The notes under the pieces: generated by a model | Seen by the model: the letters and a program-made list of their open reading frames with translations, nothing else | The model's database searches: none | What the model was told of the DNA's origin: nothing | Position numbers and translations under genes: made by a program | DNA from: Caballeronia ptereochthonis | GTDB lineage: Bacteria; Pseudomonadota; Gammaproteobacteria; Burkholderiales; Burkholderiaceae | DNA length: 64,000 bases | Direction of reading: 5' to 3' | NCBI RefSeq assembly: GCF_001545075.1 | Contig: NZ_FCOB02000017.1 | Coordinates: 62,001-126,000 of the forward strand | In this document: piece by piece, positions 1 through 7,410 of the stretch | Layout: each line of letters begins with the position of its first letter | How positions within the stretch are numbered: the first letter of the stretch is position 1

Positions 1-1
1 G

Positions 2-100
2 AAGGAGAAGCTCGACGGCGCGATCGCCGCGATGATCAAGGACGGCACGTACAAGCGCATCGAACAGAAGTACTTCGACTTCGACATCTATGGCGAGTAA
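2..100 (+). CDS. C-terminal end of a periplasmic amino-acid ABC transporter substrate-binding protein (partial)
   Basis: Only the last 32 codons are in the window; the gene begins upstream of base 1. The visible end (…DGTYKRIEQKYFDFDIYGE) matches the C-terminus of SBP_bac_3 proteins, where a lysine-rich helix with an A-x-I/M-K-D-G-T-Y-x-x-I-x-x-K-Y-F/W-x-x-D pattern closes the second lobe. The family binds polar or basic amino acids in the periplasm and delivers them to an ABC permease. The ligand cannot be judged from this fragment. The next gene begins 23 bp downstream on the same strand, so co-transcription is possible. Confidence 0.75.
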   Translation, partial: KEKLDGAIAAMIKDGTYKRIEQKYFDFDIYGE

Positions 101-123
101 GTCCTGATCGAAAGGAGCGAACC

Positions 124-912
124 ATGACGCAGCCCGCGAACGATTCGCCCGACGTTCACCGCGCGGCCGTCGAAGGCTATACGGCCAACGCGGAAAGCTA
201 CGTGCGCGGGCGGCCCGACTATCCGCCTGAGCTTGCAGGCTGGCTCGTGGATGCGCTCGGGCTCGGGCCAGGCGCGAGCGTCGTCGATCTCGGCGCGGGT
301 ACGGGCAAGTTCACGCCGCGTCTCGTGCAGACCGGCGCGCGCGTCATCGCGGTCGAGCCCGTCGATTCGATGCGCGCGAGGCTTTCCGCCGCACTCCCCG
401 ATGTCCAGGCGCTCGCGGGCACGGCCCAATCGATACCGCTTGCGGATGCGTCGGTCGATGCCGTCGTTTGCGCACAGTCGTTTCACTGGTTTGGAAGCCG
501 CGAGGCGCTCGATGAAATCCATCGCGTGTTGAAGCCGGGCGGCAGGCTCGGCCTCGTATGGAACATGCGCGATGCGCGCGTGCCGTGGGTCGCGAAGCTC
601 GACGCCATCGTCAACCGAAACGAGGGCGACGCGCCGCGCTATTACACCGGCGCCTGGCGCAACGCGTTTCCGCATGAAGGCTTCGGCCCGCTCGTCGAGA
701 CGCGCTTTTCCGTCGGGCACACGGGATCGCCCGAAGACGTGATCGTGCATCGCGTGCGTTCGACGAGCTTCATCGCGGCCTTGCCCGGGGAAACGCGCGA
801 CGAGATCGACCGCGCCGTGCGCGCGCTGATCGATGACGAGCCCGAACTGCGCGGCAAGCGCGAAGTCACCGTGCCTTACGAGACCGCCGCGTTCACGGCA
901 ACCAGGCAATAA
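124..912 (+). CDS. Class I SAM-dependent methyltransferase (Methyltransf_11 type)
   Basis: 262 aa soluble protein. Motif I for S-adenosylmethionine binding (VVDLGAGTGKFTP) lies near residues 53-65, the acidic residue of motif II follows (VIAVEPVDSMR), and the region VDAVVCAQSFHWFGS followed by HRVLKPGGRLGLVWNMRD fits motifs III/IV to post-III of the UbiE/Methyltransf_11 family. The start is supported by AAGGAG at 112-117, eight bases upstream of ATG. The methyl acceptor cannot be inferred; proteins of this type are often annotated simply as class I methyltransferases. It precedes the hopanoid C-3 methylase by 230 bp on the same strand, but a shared role is only a guess. Confidence 0.8.
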   Translation: MTQPANDSPDVHRAAVEGYTANAESYVRGRPDYPPELAGWLVDALGLGPGASVVDLGAGTGKFTPRLVQTGARVIAVEPVDSMRARLSAALPDVQALAGTAQSIPLADASVDAVVCAQSFHWFGSREALDEIHRVLKPGGRLGLVWNMRDARVPWVAKLDAIVNRNEGDAPRYYTGAWRNAFPHEGFGPLVETRFSVGHTGSPEDVIVHRVRSTSFIAALPGETRDEIDRAVRALIDDEPELRGKREVTVPYETAAFTATRQ

Positions 913-1142
913 GGCGATAAGCCACGTCGGCGCGCAAACGAGCGGCCCGCCAAAGCCGACAGTAGAATGAACACGTCGCGGGCATTCTTTTTGCGCCCGA
1001 GGCGATGGAAGACAGCGGCCCTCGCAACAGAACGAGGCCGCGCACGAATGGAGATTCGATCCGCATGATGTGACCATGACCGGACGGCGGCCACGGTTCG
1101 CGCCGGCTGACGATGCGCCGTCCACTCTCGCAAGGAGAGTCC

Positions 1143-2681
1143 ATGAAGGTGCTTGCCGTTCATCCCAGCGGCCTGATGTACACCCGCGTATTCCTTCGAC
1201 TCGAGCCGCTCGGGCTCGAAACCGTGGCGGCGGCCGTGCGCCAGGCAGGCCACGAGGTCCGCCTGATCGACCTGCAGGTCGAAACGCACCGCGACCTCGA
1301 CCGCGTCGTGCGCGACTGGCGTCCCGACGCGCTCTGCTTCTCCGGCAACTATCTCGCCAACATCCCCGAAATCATCGATCTTGCAAAAGCGGTGAAGAAA
1401 CGTCTGCCGCATTGTTTCGTGTTCGTCGGCGGGCACAGCGCGTCGTTCACCGCGGGCGACATGCTGCGTCACGCGCAAGGTGCGATCGACTGCGTGCTGA
1501 AGGGCGAAGGCGAGGCATCGGTGAATGTGCTGCTGCACGCGGCCGCGACGAACGGCGACCTGCTCGCCGTGCCGGGCGCGGTGACGAGCGAAGGCTCGGG
1601 GCCGCCGCCGCGCTTCGTCGAGAGCCTCGACGATATCCTGCCCGCGCGCGATCTGCTGCGGCATCGCCGCAAGTACTTCATCGGCACGCTGGACCCGTGC
1701 GCGTCGATCGAATTCGCGCGCGGCTGTCCGTGGGACTGCACGTTCTGCAGCGCCTGGACCTTCTATGGCCGCAGCTACCGTTCACGCAGCGCGGAGGTCA
1801 TCGCCGACGAACTCACGTCGATACGCGAGCCCGGCGTATTCATCGTCGACGATGTGGCCTTCGTGCATGCCGAACACGGCATGGCGATCGGCCGCGCGGT
1901 GGAGAAGCGCGGCATCCGCAAGAAGTACTACCTCGAAACGCGCGGCGACGTGCTCCTGCGCAACAAGGACGTGTTCCGTTTCTGGCGCGAGCTCGGCTTG
2001 CAGTATATGTTCATCGGCATGGAAGCAATCGATGCGGAAGGGCTGAAGGCGTTTCGCAAGCGCATCACGCTCGACAAGAACTTCGAGGCGCTGGCGTTCG
2101 CGCGTTCGCTCGGCATCACGGTGGCGATCAACCTCATCGCCGATCCCGAATGGGACCGGGAACGCTTCGAGACCGTGCGCCAATGGTGCCTGGAGATTCC
2201 GGAGATCGTGAACATCAGCGTGAACACGCCCTATCCCGGCACGGAGATCTGGCTGCGCGAACAGCGCCGCCTGACGAGTCTCGACTACCGGCTCTACGAC
2301 ATTCAGCACGCCGTCCTGCCGACCCGCCTGCCGTTGCCCGAGTTCTATGCTGAGCTCGTGCGCACGCAGCAGGTGCTCAATCGCAAGCACATGGGCTGGG
2401 CTGCGTTGCGCGGCGCCGCGGGTCAGGCAATGCAATTGCTGATGCACGGGCAGACGAATTTCATCCGCATGCTATGGCGGTTCAACTCGGTGTTCGATCC
2501 GCGCCTGCAATTGAGCGATCATGCGCGCGAGGTTCGTTACACGATGACGCCGCCGCCCGCTCCCGACGAGACCGCCAGTGTCAAGGCCGTCTACGTCCAC
2601 GGGCCCGCGGGACGCAAGTCGCGCCGCATCGACGACGCGACGGAGAAGTTCGTCGACGAAACGAGAATGGGCGCCGACTAG
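1143..2681 (+). CDS. hpnR: Hopanoid C-3 methylase, B12-binding radical SAM
   Basis: 512 aa. The N-terminus (MKVLAVHPSGLMYTRVFLRL) and its cobalamin-binding-like Rossmann region (about 1-140) are followed by a radical SAM core with the CxxxCxxC cluster motif at C195, C199 and C202 (GCPWDCTFCSAW). This arrangement and the N-terminal signature match HpnR, which adds a methyl group at C-3 of the hopanoid A ring using SAM. An in-frame ATG exists 30 bp upstream, but the ATG at 1143 has AAGGAGAG just before it and gives the family's normal start. No other hpn/shc genes are in the window, so the gene sits apart from the hopanoid cluster. Substrate assignment is by recognition, not by a search. Confidence 0.8.
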   Translation: MKVLAVHPSGLMYTRVFLRLEPLGLETVAAAVRQAGHEVRLIDLQVETHRDLDRVVRDWRPDALCFSGNYLANIPEIIDLAKAVKKRLPHCFVFVGGHSASFTAGDMLRHAQGAIDCVLKGEGEASVNVLLHAAATNGDLLAVPGAVTSEGSGPPPRFVESLDDILPARDLLRHRRKYFIGTLDPCASIEFARGCPWDCTFCSAWTFYGRSYRSRSAEVIADELTSIREPGVFIVDDVAFVHAEHGMAIGRAVEKRGIRKKYYLETRGDVLLRNKDVFRFWRELGLQYMFIGMEAIDAEGLKAFRKRITLDKNFEALAFARSLGITVAINLIADPEWDRERFETVRQWCLEIPEIVNISVNTPYPGTEIWLREQRRLTSLDYRLYDIQHAVLPTRLPLPEFYAELVRTQQVLNRKHMGWAALRGAAGQAMQLLMHGQTNFIRMLWRFNSVFDPRLQLSDHAREVRYTMTPPPAPDETASVKAVYVHGPAGRKSRRIDDATEKFVDETRMGAD

Positions 2682-2725
2682 CGCCTGATCGAACGCGCGG
2701 AACCCACCGGAAAGAGGAGACGGCG

Positions 2726-3382
2726 ATGGCGACACTCAAGCAGATCCAGGCCAGGCTCAAGAAGCTGCAGGCACAGGCCGAACGCCTGATCGCGCTGCGC
2801 GCCCAAGCCGTGCTCGACGATATCCGCGCGATGATGGAAAGACACGGCCTCACGACTGACGATATCGACGCGTACGGCAAGCGGCCCAGGCGCACGGCCA
2901 GGCCGCAGGTCACGCTGCCCGCGCCTGCGGGAAGGCGCGAAGCGGTGACGAAGCTGGCGAAGAAAGGCAAGCTGCCCGCGAAGTATCGCAATCCGGAGAC
3001 GGGCGAGACGTGGAGCGGCTGGGCGCGGCCGCCCGCGTGGATCGCCGGCGTGAAGGACCGCAGCAAGTTTCTGATCGATGCGGAAGGAACGGAAGGCGCG
3101 GTCAAGCCCAGGAAAGCTGCTGGGAAGAAAGTTGCAGCCAGGAAGAGTTCGCCCTCTTCTGCGTCGACTGCTGCGGTAAAGAAAGCCAAGGCAGCGTCAA
3201 CTCGCGCGCCTGCCGCGAAAAAAGCGAGTGTGACCAGGCCCGCGACAAAGCGCGGCGCGCCACGCAAGCAGACTTCAAACGCAGCGCCGAAAGACGAAGA
3301 AACCGTGACCGCGCAACCCGTCGCGGAACCGCAGCCGGCATCGAACACGTCGGCGCAAGCGGATGGCGGCGCTTCCATCTGA
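2726..3382 (+). CDS. H-NS family nucleoid protein with long Lys/Ala-rich C-terminal tail
   Basis: 218 aa. Residues 1-40 form a charged coiled-coil oligomerisation helix. Residues 83-106 contain the H-NS DNA-binding signature, PAKYRNPETGETWSG then WARPPAW, corresponding to the family K/R-Y-R-D-P-x-T-G-x-T-W-x-G-x-G-R-x-P-x-W consensus. The second Gly/Arg of the usual Q/R-G-R hook is replaced (GWARPPAW), so minor-groove AT-hook contacts may differ. Residues 120-218 are a low-complexity Lys/Ala/Thr/Ser tail resembling histone H1-like domains; typical H-NS proteins are only 90-140 aa. ATG at 2726 is preceded by AAAGAGGAGA. A longer open frame upstream overlaps hpnR and is not credible. The likely role is nucleoid structuring and silencing of AT-rich DNA. 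Confidence 0.85.
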   Translation: MATLKQIQARLKKLQAQAERLIALRAQAVLDDIRAMMERHGLTTDDIDAYGKRPRRTARPQVTLPAPAGRREAVTKLAKKGKLPAKYRNPETGETWSGWARPPAWIAGVKDRSKFLIDAEGTEGAVKPRKAAGKKVAARKSSPSSASTAAVKKAKAASTRAPAAKKASVTRPATKRGAPRKQTSNAAPKDEETVTAQPVAEPQPASNTSAQADGGASI

Positions 3383-3701
3383 AGCACCGGCTGTGACGAA
3401 AAACATTCGCATCAGGCGTGCGCTTCTTTCCCTTCACGTTTTGCAGGGAATGCAATGAAGGAAGCGCACGGCGCGCGTCCCGCTGAAACCGGCAGGGCAC
3501 GCGGCCGCTTCGAGCCGCGTTTTCCCATTGTTTGAGATCGGCGAAAACTCAATTGGCTTTTGGCCAGATTAAAACGCCGCGCATGCCTTCTACACTGCGT
3601 TCACATGTCGGGGCGTTTCGTATCGAACGATGCGCATCACCGATTGCAGTTGCTGTCTGCCGCGCAACTGCATCTCTCCCTTTCTTCGTTGGAGCAATCA
3701 C
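3383..3701. other. Intergenic region with a long imperfect stem-loop
   Basis: This 319-bp gap between the H-NS gene and the small secreted protein has no convincing coding sequence. It holds an imperfect inverted repeat whose 12-nt arms are at 3418-3429 and 3458-3469 (one mismatch, 28-nt loop). No T-run follows the right arm on the + strand, so it is a poor intrinsic terminator but could be a 3' UTR hairpin of the H-NS mRNA. The last 60 bp should contain the promoter and leader of the secreted-protein gene; I cannot assign -35/-10 boxes with confidence. Confidence 0.5.
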
Positions 3702-3962
3702 GTGAACAAGCGACTCGTAGTGAGCCTGGCTGTTGCATTGAGTTCTGTCTTCGCCGGTTCCGCTTCTGCAAGCGGATATGGTCCCGCACCGCATTATCGT
3801 CCCGATTTCGGTGCGCCGGCTTCGCAGCATGGCGTCAGCGCGCAGACCTTCGCCGCGGAGGAATCGGCGCAAGGACGCGGGAATTTCGTCGATACATCGC
3901 GCACGGCGCAGAATGAACGCGCACAGGTTTCGGCTTCCGCTTCGAATCAGGCCTCGCAATAA
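3702..3962 (+). CDS. Small secreted protein, hypothetical
   Basis: 86 aa starting at GTG (translation begins M-N-K-R-L-V-V-S-L-A-V-A-L-S-S-V-F-A). A classical Sec signal peptide with cleavage around ASA-S near residue 23 precedes a short, Gln/Ser/Ala-rich mature part of about 60 residues with no recognisable domain. GGAG lies 8 nt before the GTG, supporting this start over an ATG 72 bp upstream that would add a non-signal-like extension. Small exported proteins of this size, often DUF4148-like, are common in Burkholderiaceae, but I do not see the DUF4148 motif here. The function is unknown. Confidence 0.65.
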   Translation: MNKRLVVSLAVALSSVFAGSASASGYGPAPHYRPDFGAPASQHGVSAQTFAAEESAQGRGNFVDTSRTAQNERAQVSASASNQASQ

Positions 3963-3972
3963 TTGCGGCTAT

Positions 3973-4004
3973 GCGGACACGGCTTTTCGAATTTCCGTGT
4001 CCGC
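3973..4004. terminator. Stem-loop between convergent genes
   Basis: Perfect 10-bp arms (GCGGACACGG at 3973-3982 and its complement at 3995-4004) with a 12-nt loop lie in the 43 bp between the stop of the secreted-protein gene (+) and the stop of the MocR gene (-). On the + strand it is followed by a T/C-rich stretch; on the - strand the T-richness is weaker. It probably serves both genes. Confidence 0.6.
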
Positions 4005-4005
4005 T

Positions 4006-5421
4006 TCAACTTCGTTTGATCGTCCTTTCCAGAAAAGTCCAAAGCGCGTCGTCGACGGAACAAGGAACGTTGAATCTGAAACACGGACTTTCCGCATCGT
4101 CGGGACGGAAATAGGAACCCGGCGCAAGCCATATTCCGTGCTGCAAGGCGCGCGTCGCAACCGCGCTTCCTTCGGCCGGATCGATCGGCAGCGCGCCCCA
4201 CACGAACAAGCCCGCGCGCGGGCGCCGGAAAAGCTCGACGCCAAGTGTATCCATGCGCTCCTCGACGAGCGCATGCGCATCCTTCAGTTTTTCGACGACG
4301 AATTCCACGTGCCGCGCGTAGCGCCCTTCCGTCAGCACTTTCTCGACGATGCGCTCCGTCGCCTCCGATGACGTCAGCCCCACCGCCATCTTCGTGCGCG
4401 CCAGTTCGCGCAACACTTCCCGTTCAGCGACGACATAGCCGCAGCGCAGGGCAGGCGTGATCGTCTTCGCGAAGCCGCCGACGTACAGCACGCGATTGAG
4501 CCCTTCCATCGAGGCGAGCAGCGGCGCGCCGGGCGGCGCGAGCTCACGGTTCACGTCGTCCTCGACGACCCACAGGCCGTGGCGCTCCGCGATCTGCATC
4601 AGGCGAAACGCCGAGGCCATGCTGAAGGTCGCGCCCGTCGGATTCTGCAGCGTGGTGTTGAGGAAAACCGCTTTCGGCCGGTGCTCGATCACGATGCGTT
4701 CGAACACGTCCGTATCGATGCCGGCGACGGTGCGCGGCACGCCATGCACGTGGAGTCCGGCGAGCCGCAGAATCTGCAGCAGATTGCAGTAGCCCGGATC
4801 CTCGACGACGACCGCATCGCCCGGGCGCAACAGCGTGCGCACGACGAGATCGAGCGCCTGCGTCGCGCCCGCGGTCAAAAGCACGTTCGACGCGGCGTCG
4901 ATCGGCAGGCCGTGGCGGTCCAGCTGCTCCGCGATGCGTTCGCGCAGCGGCGCAAAGCCGTACGGGTGCCCGTAATCGGCGATGCGGGCTGCCGGCACGC
5001 GGCTCACCGCGCGCAGCGCATGCTGCAGGCCGCTTTCATTGACCCATTCGTTGGGCAGCCAGCCGCAGCCGGACTTGATCGGCACGGAATGGTCGGCGAA
5101 TACGTCCGAGAGCAGCCATGTCGCGGTGAGGCTCGGCGGCTGCCATTCGACCGCGCGCACGCGCTCGCTGTGCCCGCGCACGGCCACGCGATAGCCGGAG
5201 CCGCGCCGCGCGGTGACGAGACCCATCGACACGAGCCTGCCATACGCCTCCGTCACCGTGAAAGTGCTGAGACTTTCGGCCTCGGCGAGACGCCGCACCG
5301 ACGGCAGAAGCGCGCCCGCGCGCAGCGTCTGCTCCTCGATCGCCGTGGCGAACGCGCGCACCAGTTGTTCGACGAGCGTCGGCGCTTGACGCGAGCCGCG
5401 CTCCAGCTTGAGTTCGATCAT
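4006..5421 (-). CDS. MocR-type GntR regulator with PLP aminotransferase-like domain
   Basis: 471 aa. The N-terminal winged HTH of the GntR family covers about residues 12-80 (LRAGALLPSVRRLAEAESLS… VTARRGSGYRV). A fold-type-I aminotransferase domain follows, with the PLP-contacting NPTG at 260-263, the VVEDD region near 285-289 and the Schiff-base lysine in GGFAKT (K319). MocR proteins (GabR, PdxR, TauR) are PLP-dependent transcription factors that usually regulate an adjacent amino-acid or vitamin gene. Here the divergent neighbour is a beta-alanine:pyruvate transaminase with operator-like repeats in the 156-bp spacer. An activating role in response to beta-alanine or a related omega-amino acid is therefore inferred from context. 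Confidence 0.85.
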   Translation of the reverse strand: MIELKLERGSRQAPTLVEQLVRAFATAIEEQTLRAGALLPSVRRLAEAESLSTFTVTEAYGRLVSMGLVTARRGSGYRVAVRGHSERVRAVEWQPPSLTATWLLSDVFADHSVPIKSGCGWLPNEWVNESGLQHALRAVSRVPAARIADYGHPYGFAPLRERIAEQLDRHGLPIDAASNVLLTAGATQALDLVVRTLLRPGDAVVVEDPGYCNLLQILRLAGLHVHGVPRTVAGIDTDVFERIVIEHRPKAVFLNTTLQNPTGATFSMASAFRLMQIAERHGLWVVEDDVNRELAPPGAPLLASMEGLNRVLYVGGFAKTITPALRCGYVVAEREVLRELARTKMAVGLTSSEATERIVEKVLTEGRYARHVEFVVEKLKDAHALVEERMDTLGVELFRRPRAGLFVWGALPIDPAEGSAVATRALQHGIWLAPGSYFRPDDAESPCFRFNVPCSVDDALWTFLERTIKRS

Positions 5422-5460
5422 GGGATCCGGGCATAGCGCTGCGAAAGCGCAGCGGCCAAT

Positions 5461-5511
5461 ACAGTTTGCAGCATTTTGCCAGCACAGTTGGCAGCGCAGT
5501 GAAACAACTGT
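5461..5511. promoter_or_regulatory. Candidate MocR operator: two direct repeats plus one inverted copy
   Basis: ACAGTTTGCAGC (5461-5472) is repeated as ACAGTTGGCAGC (5484-5495) in the same orientation, 23 bp apart; CAACTGT at 5505-5511 is an inverted copy of the second repeat's ACAGTTG. The cluster lies in the spacer between the divergent mocR and transaminase genes. Known MocR regulators bind direct repeats about two helical turns apart, sometimes with a third inverted half-site, so both arrangement and place fit. The assignment is inferred from position and symmetry. Confidence 0.55.
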
Positions 5512-5577
5512 CTATGCCGTGCAATTTTGCCGAGGAATACAGTGCAGTGACCGTTCTTTCTGAGGAGGAGACCCGCC

Positions 5578-6906
5578 ATGAATGCCCGCCCCGTCATCGA
5601 CGATCTCTCGTCGTTCTGGATGCCCTTCACCGCCAATCGTCAGTTCAAGGCCGCGCCGCGCCTGCTCGAAAGCGCGAAAGGCATGTACTACCGCTCGACC
5701 GATGGCCGTGAAGTGCTCGACGGCACGGCCGGGCTCTGGTGCGTGAACGCGGGCCACTGCCGGGACGAGATCGTCGAAGCGGTGCAGAAGGCGCTCGCGA
5801 CGCTCGACTTCGCGCCGACCTTCCAGATGGGCCACCCGCTCGCGTTCGAAGCGGCGACCAAGATCGCCGGCCTGATGCCCGAAGGGCTCGACCGTATCTT
5901 CTTCACGAATTCCGGCTCGGAATCGGTCGATACGGCGCTGAAGATCGCCCTCGCCTATCACCGCGCGCGCGGCGAAGGGCAGCGCACGCGTCTCATCGGC
6001 CGCGAGCGCGGCTATCACGGTGTCGGCTTCGGCGGCATCTCGGTCGGCGGCATCGCGCCGAATCGCAAGACGTTCTCGGGTGCGCTCCTGCCGTCCATCG
6101 ATCATCTGCCGCACACGCACGATCTCGCGCACAACGCGTTCACCAAGGGCCAGCCCGCGTGGGGCGAGCATCTCGCCGAGGAACTGGAGCGCATCGTCGC
6201 GCTGCACGATCCTTCGACGATCGCCGCCGTGATCGTCGAGCCGCTCGCGGGCTCCACCGGCGTGCTCGTGCCGCCGAAGGGCTATCTGCAGAAGCTGCGC
6301 GAGATCTGCACGAAGTACGGCATTCTCATGATCTTCGACGAGGTCATCACCGGCTTCGGCCGTCTCGGCAAGGCAACCGCGAGCGAGTACTTCGGCGTGA
6401 AGCCCGACCTCATCACGATGGCCAAGGCGATCAACAACGCGACCATTCCGATGGGCGCCGTCGCCGCGCATCGCAGCGTGCACGACACGATCGTCAACGC
6501 GGGCGCCGCCAACGCGATCGAGCTGTTCCACGGCTATACGTATTCGGCGCACCCGGTCGCGACCGCGGCAGCCGTCGCCACGCTCGATCTCTATGCGCGC
6601 GACAGTCTGTTCGATCGCGCCGCGTCGAAGGCGGAGAAGTTCGAAAGCGCGGCGCACGCGCTGCGCGATGCGCCGTTCGTCAAGGACATCCGCAATCTCG
6701 GGCTGGTGGCGGGCATCGAGCTCGATTCGCGTGACGGCGCGCCGGGCGCCCGCGCGTACGAGGTGTTCGTCAAGTGCTTCGAGGCGGGCGTGCTCGTGCG
6801 CTATACCGGCGACATTCTCGCGTTCTCGCCGCCGCTCATCATCGAGGACGATCAGATCGACCAGATCTTCGGCACGGTGCGCAAGGCGCTGGAAAGCGTG
6901 AAATAA
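5578..6906 (+). CDS. bauA: Beta-alanine--pyruvate transaminase (omega-amino acid aminotransferase)
   Basis: 442 aa class III PLP aminotransferase, which transfers the amino group of beta-alanine (or another omega-amine) to pyruvate to give malonate semialdehyde and alanine. The N-terminal signature (SSFWMPFTANRQFK), FFTNSGSES at 108-116, IFDEVITGFGR with the PLP-binding Asp254, and the Schiff-base lysine K283 in MAKAINNA match beta-alanine:pyruvate transaminases closely. AGGAGGAG lies just upstream of ATG. It is divergent from a MocR regulator and ends in a strong terminator. Functionally it can consume the beta-alanine produced by the pyrimidine catabolic operon at 20-27 kb in this window. 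Confidence 0.88.
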   Translation: MNARPVIDDLSSFWMPFTANRQFKAAPRLLESAKGMYYRSTDGREVLDGTAGLWCVNAGHCRDEIVEAVQKALATLDFAPTFQMGHPLAFEAATKIAGLMPEGLDRIFFTNSGSESVDTALKIALAYHRARGEGQRTRLIGRERGYHGVGFGGISVGGIAPNRKTFSGALLPSIDHLPHTHDLAHNAFTKGQPAWGEHLAEELERIVALHDPSTIAAVIVEPLAGSTGVLVPPKGYLQKLREICTKYGILMIFDEVITGFGRLGKATASEYFGVKPDLITMAKAINNATIPMGAVAAHRSVHDTIVNAGAANAIELFHGYTYSAHPVATAAAVATLDLYARDSLFDRAASKAEKFESAAHALRDAPFVKDIRNLGLVAGIELDSRDGAPGARAYEVFVKCFEAGVLVRYTGDILAFSPPLIIEDDQIDQIFGTVRKALESVK

Positions 6907-6927
6907 GCGCCGTTCCAGGCATCGATG

Positions 6928-6962
6928 AGCCCGGTTCCCTGCGCAGGGGAACCGGGCTTTTT
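6928..6962 (+). terminator. Rho-independent terminator after bauA
   Basis: AGCCCGGTTCCC (6928-6939) pairs perfectly with 6947-6958 across a 7-nt loop and is followed by TTTTT on the + strand. The T-run runs directly into the stop codon of the convergent thioesterase gene (TTA at 6961-6963), so the two transcription units share their end. Confidence 0.9.
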
Positions 6963-7410
6963 AACGCTCCATGACCAGCAACGTCGATGTCGCCGATGCG
7001 AACAGCCTGCCGCTCATGTCCTTGAGCGTCGCCTCGGCGAACGCCGCGCGACGTCCGATCGACAGCACGCGCCCTTCCGCGCGCAACAGGCCAGTCTCGC
7101 GCGTGACCGCCTTGTGATACGCCACCTTCAACTCGAGCGTCGTGTAGGCCTGCGTCGCGGTCAGGCACGAATGCACCGCGCAACCGCAGGCGGAATCGAG
7201 CAGCGTCGCGGCATAGCCGCCGTGCACCGTGCCGATCGGGTTGTACGCGTGGTCGCCGGGCACGCCCGCGAACACCGCCCTGCCCGCTTCGACCTCGATG
7301 AAATCGAACTCCAGCGACACGAGAATGCCCGGCTTGCGCCCGCACGCGATGAGCTTGCGCAGTTGCGCGAGTCCGTCGAGGCCCGTGGCCGCTTCTTCGA
7401 TCAGGCTCAT
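6961..7410 (-). CDS. PaaI-family hotdog thioesterase
   Basis: 149 aa. The hotdog-fold core has the PaaI/4HBT signature N-P-x-G-T-V-H-G-G-Y-x-A-T-L-L-D (about residues 56-71), where the HGG loop and the following Asp (D71) line the active site, and the typical V-x-x-I-G-R-R-x-A-F-A-E-A end. Such enzymes hydrolyse acyl-CoA thioesters, often aromatic or short-chain ones. The start is the ATG whose first bases overlap the stop of the upstream efflux outer-membrane gene (ATGA at 7407-7410), so translation is coupled. Being the last gene of an emrAB-OMF operon is unusual; it may act on a substrate related to the exported compound, or the link may be incidental. Confidence 0.8.
   Translation of the reverse strand: MSLIEEAATGLDGLAQLRKLIACGRKPGILVSLEFDFIEVEAGRAVFAGVPGDHAYNPIGTVHGGYAATLLDSACGCAVHSCLTATQAYTTLELKVAYHKAVTRETGLLRAEGRVLSIGRRAAFAEATLKDMSGRLFASATSTLLVMER

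Noticed and set aside
1113..1142. Upstream ATG for hpnR
   Set aside because: No ribosome-binding site fits; ATG at 1143 has AAGGAGAG and matches the family's N-terminus.
2474..2725. N-terminal extension of the H-NS gene
   Set aside because: Overlaps hpnR in another frame and encodes Arg-rich sequence unlike H-NS; ATG at 2726 has a good ribosome-binding site.
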